This document shows positions 1 to 10,624 of a DNA stretch of 64,000 bases, in pieces. Made by a program: the position numbers and the translations under genes. The DNA comes from Metaphire vulgaris (Eukaryota > Annelida > Clitellata > Crassiclitellata > Megascolecidae). Below the pieces are notes generated by a model. The model was not told where the DNA came from and made no database searches. It was given only the letters and a program-made list of their open reading frames with translations. The DNA lies in contig CM030859.1 in the NCBI GenBank assembly GCA_018105865.1, positions 2,738,601 through 2,802,600 on the forward strand, in the 5' to 3' direction. Every line of letters begins with the position of its first letter. Position 1 is the stretch's first letter.

Positions 1-78
1 AGGCTGATTTTCCTCAGGGCATTCCGGAATGTGGAACAGATGCTCTAAGATTTGCACTATGTGCCTACACAGCGCAAG
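1..78 (+). CDS. VARS: VARS exon (partial at window start)
   Basis: It encodes [19 protein letters not shown] and onward to YTAQ, the conserved segment that follows the KMSKS region. The donor is CAAG|gtacat. The exon ends in phase 1, and its final G joins GT of the next exon to make glycine. The exon probably continues left of base 1. Confidence 0.95.
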
Positions 79-348
79 GTACATATAATTATAGTCTTGC
101 CTAATTTCAATTTGGATTTGGTGCACCATCGGCTGATGCCCAAGGCATTATGATAGTGGTGCCACAGAAGTAGATGATTGATTGATTTTTTGATTGATTG
201 ATCAATTGATTGGTTGATTGATTGGTTGGTTGATTGGTTGATTTTTGATTGATTGATTGATTGATTTTTTGATTGATTGATTGGTTGGTTGATTGATTGA
301 TTTTTGATTGATTGATTGATTTTTTGGTTGATTGATTGATTTTTTGAC

Positions 349-379
<31 letters not shown>

Positions 380-3300
380 ATTTGTTTTAAAGGTCGAGAC
401 ATCAACCTTGATGTTTTGAGAGTCCAAGGCTACCGATTCTTCTGCAATAAACTGTGGAATGCAACAAAGTTTACTCTGATGAACCTGGGTGATGATTACA
501 AACCTTTGTCCACCTTACAGGTGATGAAGACTGTCTGTCATGATCTTGTGTGCTGCTGTTGGAATAATGTTAAAATTCAATTCTTTAGTGTTTGATATTT
601 GAACATTGTTTTAGCTGTGTTTCTGTAACTTTATTTAGAATGCGGTGAATTTTAGGCAGGTTATTTTGAGTGAATGCTCAATGAGAATGCTGAAATTAAT
701 TATTTTCTCATTGGATAAATAAATTTAGATCTTTTTCTGCTGGAAAAGTGTCTTCTATGCTAAGTGGTTCATTGTGCCATGTGCGCGCGCATTTGTGTGT
801 GTGTGTGTGTGTGTGCCCGCATATGTGTGCATGTTTCACGTAGACAAACTTTCCTAATAATCATCTGGCGATGTTGCCACATACTTGTTGAAGCCTTTGG
901 AATTGTGTTGTGATTTCACCGATCACCACAAATAGTGATATGGTGCTATATAAATGTTTCCATTACATTATATCATCATCTTCATCATCATCTTCATCAT
1001 CATCATCATCATTTCCATCATTTTCGTCATTTCATTATATGGAAGTTAGTGAATTTATACGTTGACGTTAAAACAGTCAAGTTGTCTTGTTGCAGGTGAC
1101 TGGGAAGGAGACTGTGCTGGACAGATGGATTCTGAGTCGTCTTTGTGAGGCTGTTGAGTGTTGTGGGAAGGGCTTTGAAGCGTACGACTTCCCCCTGGCC
1201 ACCACTGCGGTCTACAACTTCTGGCTCTACGAACTGTGCGACATCTATCTGGTCTGTCTTCTTAGATCATGGTCTAATGGCATTATAGTATGTAATCATC
1301 ATCATCATCATCATCATCATCACTAGATTCATCACCATTGCCATTGACACCACTGCCATCTACATCACCATCATCGTCACCATCATCATCACCATCACTA
1401 CCATTATCATCCCATCGTTATCATTATCATCATCATCATAATCATCATAATCATCATCATCATAAATGGCATTAAAGTGTCATCATCATCATCACCATCT
1501 TCATCATCACCGTAACCACCTTTACCACTGCCATCCCCATCATCGTAGTCATCACCATCATCATCATCATCATCACCATCATCATCATTGGCAGTCAGAT
1601 CATTAATTTAGCATTGATGTAAAAGCATTATCTGCACAGATGATTAGTGAAAATCTATGAAGAAAAGTCATGAAAATGGAATAAAATACAATTTTTATTT
1701 GCCAGGAATGCAGCAAGCCTGTTTTCTACGGTTCCGACGAAGATGCGAAGTCCGTCACAAAGAACGTGCTTTATACTTGTTTCGACGTGGCACTGCGTCT
1801 CATCCACCCTTTTATGCCGTTTATTTCGGAAGAACTTTACCAGCGCCTGCCTCGTAGAAAGCATGATGATCCCCCAAGCATATGCGTAGCTTCTTATCCA
1901 GAGATTGCCCAGGTACGTAATGCATATCGGTTGATGGTACAATTATTTCACGTGTGTATGGCTCATCCGTATAGTATGTATGCAAAAAGGCATATTTTCA
2001 ACCTCAAACTCCCCATTGCACGCACAGTAAAGGTAAAGGTAGGTCCTGTACTCGAGTCCGGGCGTTGGGTTCTGGTGCTGATCTCCGGTCTTAGGCAATC
2101 AGTGACGTAGGTGGTATAGGTAATTAATCTGGGGTAGGTTGCCATTACTTTCCCCAGACCCATGTTTTACCTTCGCAGCTTAACGCTGCTCTTCAGTTTA
2201 CTGCCGCCCTCTAGCGAGTAAGGCTGAGTCGACCTTAGGGCTCCTGTGGGAATTCAACCCGCGACCTCCTGCTCCATCGTCCAGCGTTGTTACCACTCTG
2301 CTATCTTCCTACCACACACACACAGTACATACACAAAATATCCTAAATCCAACCCCCACCCCATCATTGCATATGTACTTTATGGATGGACCCTTAGATG
2401 AAATTGTTGCAGTATTTATTCTTTGAAAGTAACCGTTTGCGTTACCGTTTGCTAATCTCAAGCACGTCACGTTGCCGATGTGTTTGTGAGTGAAAAGCAG
2501 GAGATCTTGCCATGATATTTGGTTTCTTTTGTGACAGACATGAATTTTTTAATTTTTAAAAAGCAAATTAAAATTTTTATTATGGAAAACTTGGCTGCTC
2601 TGATGAAACAAGTGCGGTGAATTTTAGCTTGCACGAAGGCGTTTTTAATGGTTTCAGTTTACTTGGAGGGATCAGAACCTTGAACAGGAAGTGGAATTTA
2701 CCATGTCCGTTGTTCGTACGGTGAGGTCAATGAGGGCAGACTACCTACTGACAAAGCAGAAGACAGATCGTACGTTTAGAATTGTTATGATGTATCTTTA
2801 TCTAGTTTTTAAAATTTTATCTTCAAATTCCTGCAATGTACATTCCTATTTTGAATTTTGCCGAATGGCACAATTTAGTTACTATAAGGGAATTAACCGA
2901 AATAAAATAACAAAAAATAACCATACCATAGTGTGAGCTAAAGTGCCTTATGAGGCAGTACTGCCTGTGTGAAAGCCGCTAGGGTACTAACAGGGCTTGA
3001 ACCTTGCTCTGTTGGCGTACCGCCCCAGCGTGTAACCCATTCTGCCATTTTTTGTCCCAAGGTTATGGCTTACCATGATAGACTGTCCACAGCATAGTAT
3101 TTATGATTTTATATAGTTTTAATCAAATTTCTGGTCAATTGCATATGTTTGAATTTTTAAAGAGTTTAAATAATTTGTTTATTCTTTGTTCATTTCCAAC
3201 AACAAAAACATACTAGTTACATACATAACACTTAAATCAATCCTCACATTAAACATTTTAGAGCATAGAAAAAAATTAAATTAAAATAAAAAGAGCCGAG

Positions 3301-5423
3301 AATTATTCTAATGATATATCATTATGATCATTGTAATTGTTAAAACGTTGGAAAATAGATACCAAAAGGGAACACAGTTCCCGCAGATAGGTATCTATAA
3401 GTAAAGTACTGTAAGTCAATAACAATAAAAAAATAACAATAAATATAAAAAATTAAATTTGAAATAAACAATTGTCTTAAACAAAAACCATTTTGCATAA
3501 ATATGTTAGATATGTAATTTTTTTACTCACTCATAAGATTTCTTGTTACAATGCTGTGATGTTTGAAACTGTGGAACCTTACAGTATTCCTTATGAACTT
3601 GGAAAGCATGGACTCATTTCTCCGTTCCCTGTAGTCAGGGTTAACGATAGCCTGTTAAGCCGTTAATCTGATAATTAGGGAATGACTGGTAACCACTTCG
3701 GACATTCGCTCAAGCTGGATAGTGCGATATTCAGCAATATCTGGATTCATCAAATACTTACAGGGATATCTTTACACCCTCCTAACACCCCCTCAATTTG
3801 AGGTCGACACCCCCAAAATATGGCAATGTGACAATGGTATGCATACAAAATGCATACTTATTAGCTCCGGACATCCCCCAGTTTGAGGTCGACACCCCCA
3901 AAATTCACAATCCTAGAAATATCCCTGAAAATACACCTGGTCATTCCCTACTGATAATGCGGTTTTACTGTATTGTGGACTTCATAATTTGTTTAGTTTA
4001 CATCAAGTGTTCTGATGACGAGTCGGCGAAAGTCCTGAGTTCGTACGTCGAACTGATACGGACGCTGACGTCCTCGCAGGCGATCGAAGTTCTGTCGGGG
4101 GAACGACATCCCCCGCTCGGCTGTGCCATCCAGACCATCTCGGCCAGATGCGAGGTCCATCTCATGCTGAAGGTAACGATTTGGCGCAGAAATTGACTGC
4201 AGAATGTAAGCACAAAGAAAAGCAGTAAGCACAAAGATATCGCTTTACTTTTACTGTTATTGAGACCGACTCTCGTTTTACCGTAATTTTTACCTCAGGT
4301 TAACCGTCGATCGGGCGATTGCTGTAGAAGTTGATTGATTGGTTGATTGATTGATTGATCGATTGATTGATTGGCGATTTCTACATTTAATTTTAATAGT
4401 GGCAATTGATGACTTGTTTAATTTTTTTTCATTATTCAGAAGTGGTTTTCTGATGTGGTTGAAACTCGTGTGAAAACGTGTCTTTTGTGTTGTATGGTGA
4501 TTCAATTGGTTGTATGCTGAATAAAATAATACAGTTTATACAATACGTTTATGAATACAATACAATACGTTTATGAATACAATACAGTACGTTTATGATT
4601 GCTAATTTTAGAATTTTTGATTGTTTTCTTTAGTTTTTTTCAACTTCTTTCAGTTGTGCTTATTTTTGCATTCAGGGCCTCGTTGACTTTGCCAAAGAAG
4701 CGTCAAAGCTCGATGAGAAGAAGTCGAAGCTGGACGGACAGATGAACAAGCTTTTGGAAGCCGCAGCAAAGCCAGATTACGAGTCGAAGGTTCCAGAAAA
4801 TGTCCGCTTACAAAACAAAGAGAAGGTAGAAATGTCGTATCATGTGATTATTATTATTTTTGCAGGCCTGTACGAAGTGGGGGTGCAGCTGCACTGCCTG
4901 GAAAAATTAAGGGGGTGCAGCACACCCCTTGGAAAGAAGATGGTCTGCACTCTGTCTCCACCCCATTTCCAGGGGTGCAGACAGGGTGCAGCCCTAAAAG
5001 AGGTGCGGAGACGACCTTTTTTTTTGCTTGTCAAGGGTTTTCCGGTGACAACTTTTATCTGGAGAAAATCTGCACCCCCTACTGAAAATTCGTTCCGACG
5101 GGCCTGTATTTTTGACAGGTCATTGTCAACTTTGATCAATTCTTAACCAAGTTAAGCGACAGTATGCCCTTTCTGTAGTTAATTGAAAATAGATTTGCTG
5201 TGGGGGGGAGTCTGAAATATAAAACCCTGTTTTTTTCTAGTTGTGAGATGTTGTACGTATGTTTTTGTTGAGAAGAATTTTGAATTGTTCCCGAAACGGT
5301 CGGGGCACATATTGAGAAAACAAATAGCGTTTTGTGATCATTTTGTAGATAAGCGAGATTCAAAGTGAAATGGAGAAACTTTCTCTTGCCATAGAAAGAC
5401 TTCAGAAGATGGAGGAGAAATGA
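1..5423 (+). CDS. VARS: Valyl-tRNA synthetase, cytosolic: 3' part (8 exons, 5' end outside window)
   Basis: The enzyme attaches valine to tRNA-Val in the cytosol. Joining 1-78, 393-520, 1096-1251, 1706-1912, 2658-2769, 3997-4172, 4676-4825 and 5349-5423 gives an uninterrupted frame of 359 residues plus stop. Every junction is GT-AG and the phases agree throughout. Family landmarks occur in the expected order: [31 protein letters not shown] (start of the anticodon-binding domain), [44 protein letters not shown], and a lysine/glutamate-rich C-terminal helix ending KMEEK. The HIGH and KMSKS catalytic motifs should lie upstream, outside the window. No frameshift or missing key residue is visible, so the gene looks functional. 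Introns 1, 2, 5 and 6 carry microsatellites or MITEs, and intron 3 carries a SINE. I see no clear AATAAA signal just after the stop. Confidence 0.96.
174..380. repeat. ATTG/GATT tetranucleotide microsatellite
   Basis: About 200 bp of imperfect TTGA/TTGG repeats end only 12 bp before a VARS acceptor site. Confidence 0.95.
393..520 (+). CDS. VARS: VARS exon
   Basis: The acceptor is tttgttttaaag and the donor CAG|gtgatg. It encodes [17 protein letters not shown] followed by [10 protein letters not shown], the start of the anticodon-binding domain. An ATTG-rich microsatellite sits directly before the acceptor, so the polypyrimidine tract is partly repeat-derived. Confidence 0.95.
961..1590. repeat. 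ATC-type microsatellite clusters flanking VARS exon 1096-1251
   Basis: Poly-TCA/ATC runs at 966-1020, 1288-1325 and, interrupted, 1330-1590 surround the exon. The leading part, GGTGCTATATAAATG at 940-955, resembles a LINE 3' tail that could have seeded the first run. Confidence 0.85.
1096..1251 (+). CDS. VARS: VARS exon
   Basis: The acceptor is gttgcag and the donor CTG|gtctgt. It encodes [16 protein letters not shown] through [18 protein letters not shown] to LCDIYL. It is phase 0 at both ends. A poly-ATC microsatellite lies about 35 bp after the donor. Confidence 0.95.
1706..1912 (+). CDS. VARS: VARS exon
   Basis: The acceptor is atttgccag and the donor CAG|gtacgt. The exon has 69 codons, phase 0 to 0: [16 protein letters not shown], then [18 protein letters not shown] and [12 protein letters not shown], ending SYPEIAQ. 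The [15 protein letters not shown] core is diagnostic of eukaryotic and bacterial ValRS. Confidence 0.96.
2026..2313 (-). mobile_element. tRNA-derived SINE, full length
   Basis: Read on the minus strand, the head (2313 downward) contains a box A-like TAGCAGAGTGG and a box B-like GGTTGAATTCC. These are followed by a unique body and a tail of CCTTTA-like units near 2026-2045. Shorter copies of the body occur at 28260, 30017, 31170, 62585 and 63755. It lies in the VARS intron. Confidence 0.8.
2658..2769 (+). CDS. VARS: VARS exon
   Basis: The acceptor is ggtttcag and the donor GATC|gtacgt, ending in phase 1. It encodes [15 protein letters not shown] and then [20 protein letters not shown], the conserved arginine-rich helix after the anticodon-binding domain. 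Confidence 0.93.
2966..3050 (-). mobile_element. tRNA-like SINE head fragment
   Basis: The minus strand shows a GCAGAATGGGTTACACGCT segment (box A-like) and AGGTTCAAGCCC (box B). The arm pairing is too poor for a functional tRNA. Confidence 0.45.
3761..3927. mobile_element. MITE, CAGGGATAT-type TIR
   Basis: The ends are CAGGGATATCTTTA and TAGAAATATCCCTG. The interior repeats a TTTGAGGTCGACACCCCCAA unit twice in direct orientation. It lies in the VARS intron. The target-site duplication is not clear in this copy. Confidence 0.75.
3997..4172 (+). CDS. VARS: VARS exon
   Basis: The acceptor is tttgtttag; its two leading bases complete the split leucine codon. The exon encodes [14 protein letters not shown] through [16 protein letters not shown] to CEVHLMLK. 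The donor is AAG|gtaacg. A CAGGGATAT-type MITE lies just upstream in the intron (3761-3927). Confidence 0.92.
4676..4825 (+). CDS. VARS: VARS exon
   Basis: The acceptor is ttgcattcag and the donor AAG|gtagaa. It encodes [19 protein letters not shown] through [16 protein letters not shown] to [11 protein letters not shown]. This is the C-terminal coiled-coil seen in vertebrate, yeast and bacterial ValRS, which contacts the tRNA elbow. Confidence 0.94.
4863..5106. mobile_element. hAT-like MITE, CAGGCC-type TIR, in VARS intron
   Basis: The ends are CAGGCCTGTACGAA and, inverted, CAGGCCCGTCGGAACGAA. The flanking direct repeat TATTTTTG (4855-4862 and 5107-5114) is a perfect 8-bp target-site duplication. 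The interior is G/C-homopolymer rich and carries one copy of the shared GACC-T-run-GCTTGTCA core at about 5012-5033. Confidence 0.8.
5349..5423 (+). CDS. VARS: VARS terminal coding exon
   Basis: The acceptor is cattttgtag. It encodes 24 residues, [20 protein letters not shown] and MEEK, then TGA at 5421-5423. It completes the C-terminal coiled-coil. Confidence 0.93.
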   Translation: MSEIQSEMEKLSLAIERLQKMEEK

Positions 5424-6484
5424 CTTTTAAATGCTGATTTAAATCATTTGTGGTCATAGCTTAATGTGTATTAATTATTGGTAACATTTGTCAACCCAGT
5501 TGCAATCGATAAGCCGCTATTCTAGGCAAATTTTACAGGTCGTTATTTGACAATGTTTCCAATATTGACAAGTTTAATTTTGCAAAATACACACATTTTA
5601 GGGTTTTTGGCATCGGTTTACTAGATAATTTATTCAATTTTTTTTCTTTTTCTTTGCTGTTAGTGAAATTAACTTGTTTTAATTGAAGTTTAAGACAGTC
5701 AAGAAATTGAATGTACGACTAATATTGATCGACATTATGTCAAGGCTACATCATGGTTCGTTTAAAAGTGGCTGACATCAAACGTTGGATTAAAGTGGTT
5801 TCAGCTGTAATGCATTGCCGACACTTTTGTCAGTTTCTTTAATACCTGGAAATTGATAGAGTTAGACCCCTTAGCCAAATTATCATTTGTAAAAAATGAC
5901 ATTGTTGACGTCAACTTCTCTTGACCCCCCCCCTCCCTCCACTGTCAACAGCTGTCAAACTTTTTCAACCCCCCCTATTTTGTTGACGTAATTAATGGAC
6001 AGCCCCTTTTGGTCTTCCAGGCAGTTGAGATTCATCATCATTGAGAACATTGTTCACCAAAACAATTGCCCTATGTAGCTCCAGCACAAAGATTTGCAAT
6101 TTCCATGCATGCAATGGTGTCTTGACTATTGCTGTTAGGTCATGAATGAAAGCTACTCTGCTTTTGTCATTGTTAAGGAACTTACATACTTGTTTAGTTT
6201 TAGTTGTGACCTTGTAACGGCTTCGTACAATTACTAACCTCTGGTCTAGACTATGGGCAAAAGGTCTTTTATTTAATGAATTGTGCAAAGCAGGCGGTTT
6301 CAGATATCGATGAAATCAAACGAACAGAAAGTCAGCGATAGAAATGTCTTTAAAAGTTTAAATAGCGATTTGAAATCATTGACGTAAACGTGGAAGAAAA
6401 AGTGGGGAGCCAAGCCCAGAGCCTTCCACATTCTATGGTAGCCTCTCAAAAATGGGGAACTTGACATAATAGAAGTTTACGCCT
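5424..6484. other. VARS 3' UTR and downstream intergenic sequence
   Basis: AT-rich sequence follows the VARS stop. I see no second gene, no TIR element and no clear polyadenylation signal. A C-rich patch lies at 5923-5985. Confidence 0.5.
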
Positions 6485-6897
6485 ATGCTTGCAATGAAAA
6501 CGAACAGCGATGAAAAAATGCATTTCGCCATCTAGCGAACGTTACTTCTGAGTTTGAAATAAATGGGCGAAACAAAAGCTCTGATTCAATTCGAATGAAA
6601 CACCTGGAAAATATATTAGGCAGATTTATTTATATTTTTGTCAAATAAGATGAAAGGAGAGAAATAGATATCGACATTCTTGAAAATTATCTCTTTTAAA
6701 ATTTTGCCAGGAACATACCTTTGTTACGCCTCTTAAAAATCCTATGAGTAGGGCAAAATCGCTTAACCGCCAGGTTTCGTGTCAATTACAACAAAGGGAT
6801 TCCTATTGTTACTGGGGCTTCAGAGCAAAATGGTCGCAACACGCTTTCTTTCGTTATTGCGAAACAAAATTGATTTTTAAAAGTACTAAAGAGTCCA
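6485..6897. mobile_element. hAT-like element body fragment (copy 1)
   Basis: Shares TTCGCCATCTAGCGAACG, GGCGAAACAAAAGCTCTGAT, CAGGAACATACCTTTGTTAC and GCAAAATCGCTTAACCGC in order with 7550-7950 and with the reverse complement of 44930-45300. No coding frame remains. Confidence 0.75.
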
Positions 6898-7231
6898 TTG
6901 TTTCTCAAACTTTTTGGACCTGCGACCACGTCAGGAAGTTCAGGGGCATTGTAACATGCCGTGGCCCTGCAAACTTATTGTCGACTAAAATTGGATAACA
7001 GTTTCATAAGACACACTATTCAATTTAATATAATATGCGTAATTGCGTGTGGAGGATTGCACGCATATAAATTTAATAAGATCTAAGCCTACTTGCAACT
7101 TTCAAGGCTTGTGACATTGTGGTATTGGTTAGAAAATGTCACTTTGAATCTAATTTCGCGCTACCCCGCGACCCACTAGACTGAGCCATGTGACCCACTT
7201 TTGGGTCGCGACCCACAGTTTGGGAAACACT
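6898..7231. mobile_element. hAT-type MITE, CAGTGTTTCCCAAAC-like TIR
   Basis: The left end is CATTGTTTCTCAAACTTTTT and the right end AGTTTGGGAAACACTG. GACCC-rich palindromes (GGGTCGCGACCC) lie inside the right end. It is inserted next to the copy at 6485-6897. Confidence 0.65.
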
Positions 7232-7378
7232 GAATTATTCATTTAATAAAGAGTTCGTGATTGCGCTTGATTGTGAACAGTTTCAAGATCTAGAAAAATC
7301 GAATGGATATAGGAGGAACATATCTATCTGTATGATATCTGACATTCAGCGCAAACCGTGAACCGCAATTTAGTTTAA

Positions 7379-7458
7379 TTAACCCCTTAACCGTGTATTT
7401 AACTGTAACTCAATGTAAAATGGACGGATATATCCCGGATCCCCAGTTAAGGGGTTAA
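7379..7458. mobile_element. 80-bp TTAA MITE, copy 1
   Basis: The left end is TTAACCCCTTAACCG and the right end CCCAGTTAAGGGGTTAA. The interior is the reverse complement of the copy at 14739-14818. TTAA borders suggest piggyBac-type mobilisation. Confidence 0.75.
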
Positions 7459-7496
7459 TGAATATGCTAAAGAACAAAAGACGGAATCAATTAGAG

Positions 7497-7960
7497 CAGG
7501 GTTTCCCAAACATTTTGGAACTGCGGCCCACTTCAGCGGTTTGTTAGCGTGTAATATAGAAAATGTATTACGCCATCTGGCGAACGTCGTTTGAAAGGAA
7601 TCTTCTGAATTTTTAATAAATGGCAAAAACAAAAGCTCTGATGCGATTCGAATGAAAATATTACAAATTTATTAGGCAGAATTATTAGTATTTTTGCCAA
7701 AGAAGACAAAATTAGAGAAATATTGAAATTTTTTAAAAATTATGTTTTTAAAATTTTGCCAGGAACATACCTTTGTTACGCGTCTTAGAAATCCTATGAG
7801 TATGGCAAAATCGCTTAACCGCTAGATTATCGTCGGAAATTTGATTCCCTATTGTTTGTGGAGTTTCAGAGCAAAATGTCCGGTAAACGCTTTCCTAGCG
7901 TTATTGCAAAATAAGATTAGGCACCTGTGCTGTAATTTTAAAAGTACTAAAGACTAGGGT
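7497..7960. mobile_element. hAT-like element with CAGGGTTTCCCAAAC end (copy 2)
   Basis: It begins CAGGGTTTCCCAAACATTTT and repeats the body of copy 1. A second TIR-like sequence, TAGGGTTTTCCAAAC, sits at about 7957. Confidence 0.7.
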
Positions 7961-8037
7961 TTTCCAAACATCCCCCACCAACTTTCTATGAATAATTATT
8001 CATTTCATCCCCTCACCCTCCAAGAAATCCTGGAACC

Positions 8038-8165
8038 GCCACTGTATTACGGTGTGCTGGGTTGGGTCAAGTAACCCGTTTGCCGGCATAGTTAGGGTCG
8101 GGTTGGAGATTTGATGCATTGGTCTGAGTTTTAAAAATAGACCCATGGAAATCTCTGGACCGAAC
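8038..8165. mobile_element. Partial CAGAGATGTCC (GGGTTG-rich) MITE
   Basis: Carries GTATTACGG, GCTGGGTTGGGTCAAGTAA and GACCCATGGAAATCTCTG, matching the right two thirds of the family at 24745-24981. Confidence 0.65.
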
Positions 8166-8222
8166 AACGAGAGACAATCCGTCGCCGACATAGGCCCCCG
8201 CCCTTTTTGCAGGACTTCTACT

Positions 8223-8577
8223 CAGTGGCGGCTCCAGGATTTGGCAAGTGGGGGGAGGGCCTTGGGGTGGCAACTTCTAATCATAAGGGCCGACAATTTG
8301 TTGATAGGTATGTAGTAGCAAGTATAGGGTCCCAACTGGGGAGACATTGGGGGGCCAGGCATTCAATAGGGTCAGGGTGATTTCTAGGATTATCAATTTG
8401 AGGGGTGTCAGTATATTTTGGGGGTCCCTGCCGAAAAAGCCTGACAAGCAAAAAAAGACATCATAGGCTCAGATTGGATGGTGTCGGTCTCAGATTGGGG
8501 AGGGTGTTGGGGAATGTTAGGGGTGTAACAATATCCTGAATAGAGGGCACGGGCCCTTCCATGTGAAACCGCTACTG
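8223..8577. mobile_element. CAGTGGCGGCTCCA MITE (short-interior type), interrupted
   Basis: The left TIR is CAGTGGCGGCTCCAGG and the right is a degraded GAAACCGCTACTG. A CAGGG-type element (about 8373-8538) is inserted inside it, flanked by AATAGGGT and AATAGAGG. Confidence 0.7.
8373..8538. mobile_element. Nested CAGGG...CCTG MITE
   Basis: It begins CAGGGTGATTTCTAGGATT and ends ACAATATCCTG. It contains CTGACAAGCAAAAAAAGAC (shared core) at about 8441. The 8-bp flanks match at 6 of 8 bases. Confidence 0.65.
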
Positions 8578-8586
8578 CTTTTACAG

Positions 8587-8939
8587 TAGGGTTATTTCTA
8601 GGATTGTGAATTTGGGGGAAGGGGTGTCGGGAAAATCTGGTGTGTGTGGTTATTTTCTAGGATTGTAGGGTTGTGAATTTGGGAGGGTGTCGGAGTTGGA
8701 AGTCTCTACCGAAAAGTCTGACAAGCAAATAAAAACGTTATCGAGTCTCAATAAAGTGTCTGACGAGCAGAAAAGGTAATCACAGTATAAAAGTTAGGGT
8801 GTCCTTCTCTATTTGGGGAGGGGGTGTCCAGGGCTAATTAATATGCATATTGTATACTTAACCAATGTCACATTCAAAATTTTTGGGGGTGTCGACCTCA
8901 AATTGGGGTGTTGTTGGGGTGTGTGTAAAAATATCCCTG
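8587..8939. mobile_element. CAGGGATAT-type MITE with perfect target-site duplication
   Basis: The ends are (T)AGGGTTATTTCTAGGATT and AAAATATCCCTG. TTTTACAG is duplicated exactly on both sides. Two core-motif copies lie at about 8717 and 8761. Confidence 0.8.
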
Positions 8940-9117
8940 TTTTACAGTACCTAGGCCTATTATACTGACCTTTGCCCCACCCACCCGACAAACCACCTGC
9001 CTATAGCTATTTGAACTGAACTGACCTGAGGTTTATTTCAACCCACATTGAGGTTTATTTCCAGCCCACCGGACCCGTTCTATTTCAAGATAGATTAAGC
9101 GCATATATAAGAACAAG

Positions 9118-9183
9118 CAGCTATACTACTGTACTACTACTTTCCAAGGGCGCCGTATAAGTTTACGAGATTTTACTTACTTA
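9118..9183 (+). mobile_element. LINE 3' tail, (ACTT)n type
   Basis: AGCTATACTACTGTACTACT, then GCCGTATAAGTTTACGAGAT and TTTACTTACTTAC. The same tail is at 51745-51808 and 14500-14563, and inverted at 55065-55110 behind a reverse-transcriptase frame. Confidence 0.75.
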
Positions 9184-9239
9184 CGTCCGGACGCACCGTT
9201 CATACGCGCGCATGCATGTGTAATCATCATCGTCACCGG

Positions 9240-9618
9240 ACGAACGAACAGTTTCCTCGGTAACGGATCGGTTCTCGGTCGCCGGCGCGCGAGAGCGTCG
9301 CTTCGAACCGCTCGACGGACGGACGACAGCGCGGCGAGGCAAACGTCGTCTCAACCTTCACGCACGTCCCTCCGACCAGCGTCTTCTCCTCTTCTCCTTC
9401 TTCTTCGCCAGCGGAGTTATTAACGTCGAGGGACGGAGGGTGGCGTTCCGTTGCAATGGTGCCGGACATCGCTCGCCTGGCGAGAGTCGGTTTCGTCGTC
9501 TTGAACGTCCTCAGAACGGTCGTCTTCGTCGCCAGGTTCCCCGTCGACGGTCGCCAGGGCGCTTGGTCCGCCGAGCGCCAGACCGTCACCCCACCGGACT
9601 CGCTCTCCGGAAACAGAG
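9240..9618 (+). CDS. CpG-rich block, possible 5' UTR and first coding exon
   Basis: CpG density and GC content rise sharply above the neighbouring DNA. An ATG at 9456 in a good Kozak context (GCAATGG) opens 54 codons with a hydrophobic start (VGFVVLNVLRTVVFVARF). The frame reaches an AACAGAG|gtatcg donor at 9618. No domain is recognisable and I found no matching acceptor exon downstream. A long minus-strand frame over the same bases is probably a composition effect. It could be the first exon of the neurexin-like gene at 47-60 kb, but nothing shown here proves that. Confidence 0.3.
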
Positions 9619-9670
9619 GTATCGTTTTTACTGCGCATCGGTAATACATTAAAACTTCGCTATAACGTAC

Positions 9671-9850
9671 CAGGGATGTTTTACACCCCTTTAAAACCTC
9701 CCAACAACCCCCCTCCAATCTGAGACCGACACCCCCAACCCCTCCCCAATCTGAGAACCGGAAGACCTTTTTTGCATGTCAGACTTTTTGGGCAGGGCAC
9801 CCCCAGAAAATACCAACACCCCCAAATTGATAATCCTAGAAATAACCCCG
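9671..9850. mobile_element. CAGGGATGT MITE with perfect target-site duplication
   Basis: The ends are CAGGGATGTTTTACACC and CTAGAAATAACCCCG. TAACGTAC is repeated exactly on both sides. The core motif occurs once as AAGACCTTTTTTGCATGTCA. Confidence 0.82.
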
Positions 9851-9925
9851 TAACGTACTTGGCGGGTCGGTGAAATTTTGATACGTTATTCTCCGAGGTA
9901 CGTTATGGCCAATGTCATCCAATAC

Positions 9926-10152
9926 CAGAGACGTCATTTCACTGTTTTTCAGGGGGGCAAGACACTTTCGACCTGATAAATTACAAGTTTGCAAAAAAGT
10001 TGACGACCTTTTTTTCTTGTCAACCATTTTCTTCGGATTACTCGACATCAAGCGCTACTTTAAGACATGTAAAACTAAATAACACAAGAAATTTTTTTCC
10101 CTCAAAATCAGGGGAAAATGACCCCCCCCCTGCCCCCCAAATGACGTCCCTG
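9926..10152. mobile_element. CAGAGACGTCATTT MITE with perfect target-site duplication
   Basis: The ends are CAGAGACGTCATTTCACTG and AAATGACGTCCCTG. The flanking direct repeat is TCCAATAC, a perfect 8 bp. The core GACGACCTTTTTTTCTTGTC is at about 10001-10022. A larger relative is at 25828-26177. Confidence 0.85.
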
Positions 10153-10469
10153 TCCAATACGGTAGAGCATCTCATGAGGGCGTGCATCACGGTACGTTAT
10201 ATGGACCTCTTAAATTGAGGACTGACGTCAGCCATGTTCGCAGTGTTGGGCAAAATCATACATAAAAGGATTTGAAATCAAAATCAAAATCACCAGCAAA
10301 ACATTACTTAAGACGTCGTATGGTAATCTGCTCGTTTCATATTCGCAACTGGTTTGAGTTCTCCAAGTCATGTAAAATTCACTGAGGTGCAACTTCTATA
10401 TGCTGCGGTTAATTCAGTCAATTGCTTTATTTGGCATCGCTTAAATTTAAGATAACCTGTTATAGAAGT

Positions 10470-10624
10470 TATACAATCAATCAATCAATCAACCAACCAA
10501 CCAACCAATCAATCTATCTATCGATCGATCAATCAACCAATCAATCAATCAACCAATCTATCTATCTATCTATCAATTAACCAATCAATCAACTAATCAA
10601 TCGATTAATCAACCAATCAATCAA
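10470..10624. repeat. ATCA/ATCT/ACCA tetranucleotide array
   Basis: About 155 bp of AATC, ACCA and ATCT units. Confidence 0.95.

Noticed and set aside
1655..1942. Minus-strand frame overlapping a VARS exon
   Set aside because: Antisense shadow of the exon at 1706-1912.
9233..9718. 161-codon minus-strand frame over the CpG-rich block
   Set aside because: High GC keeps several frames open; no minus-strand splice signals, and part of the frame runs through a MITE (9671-9850).
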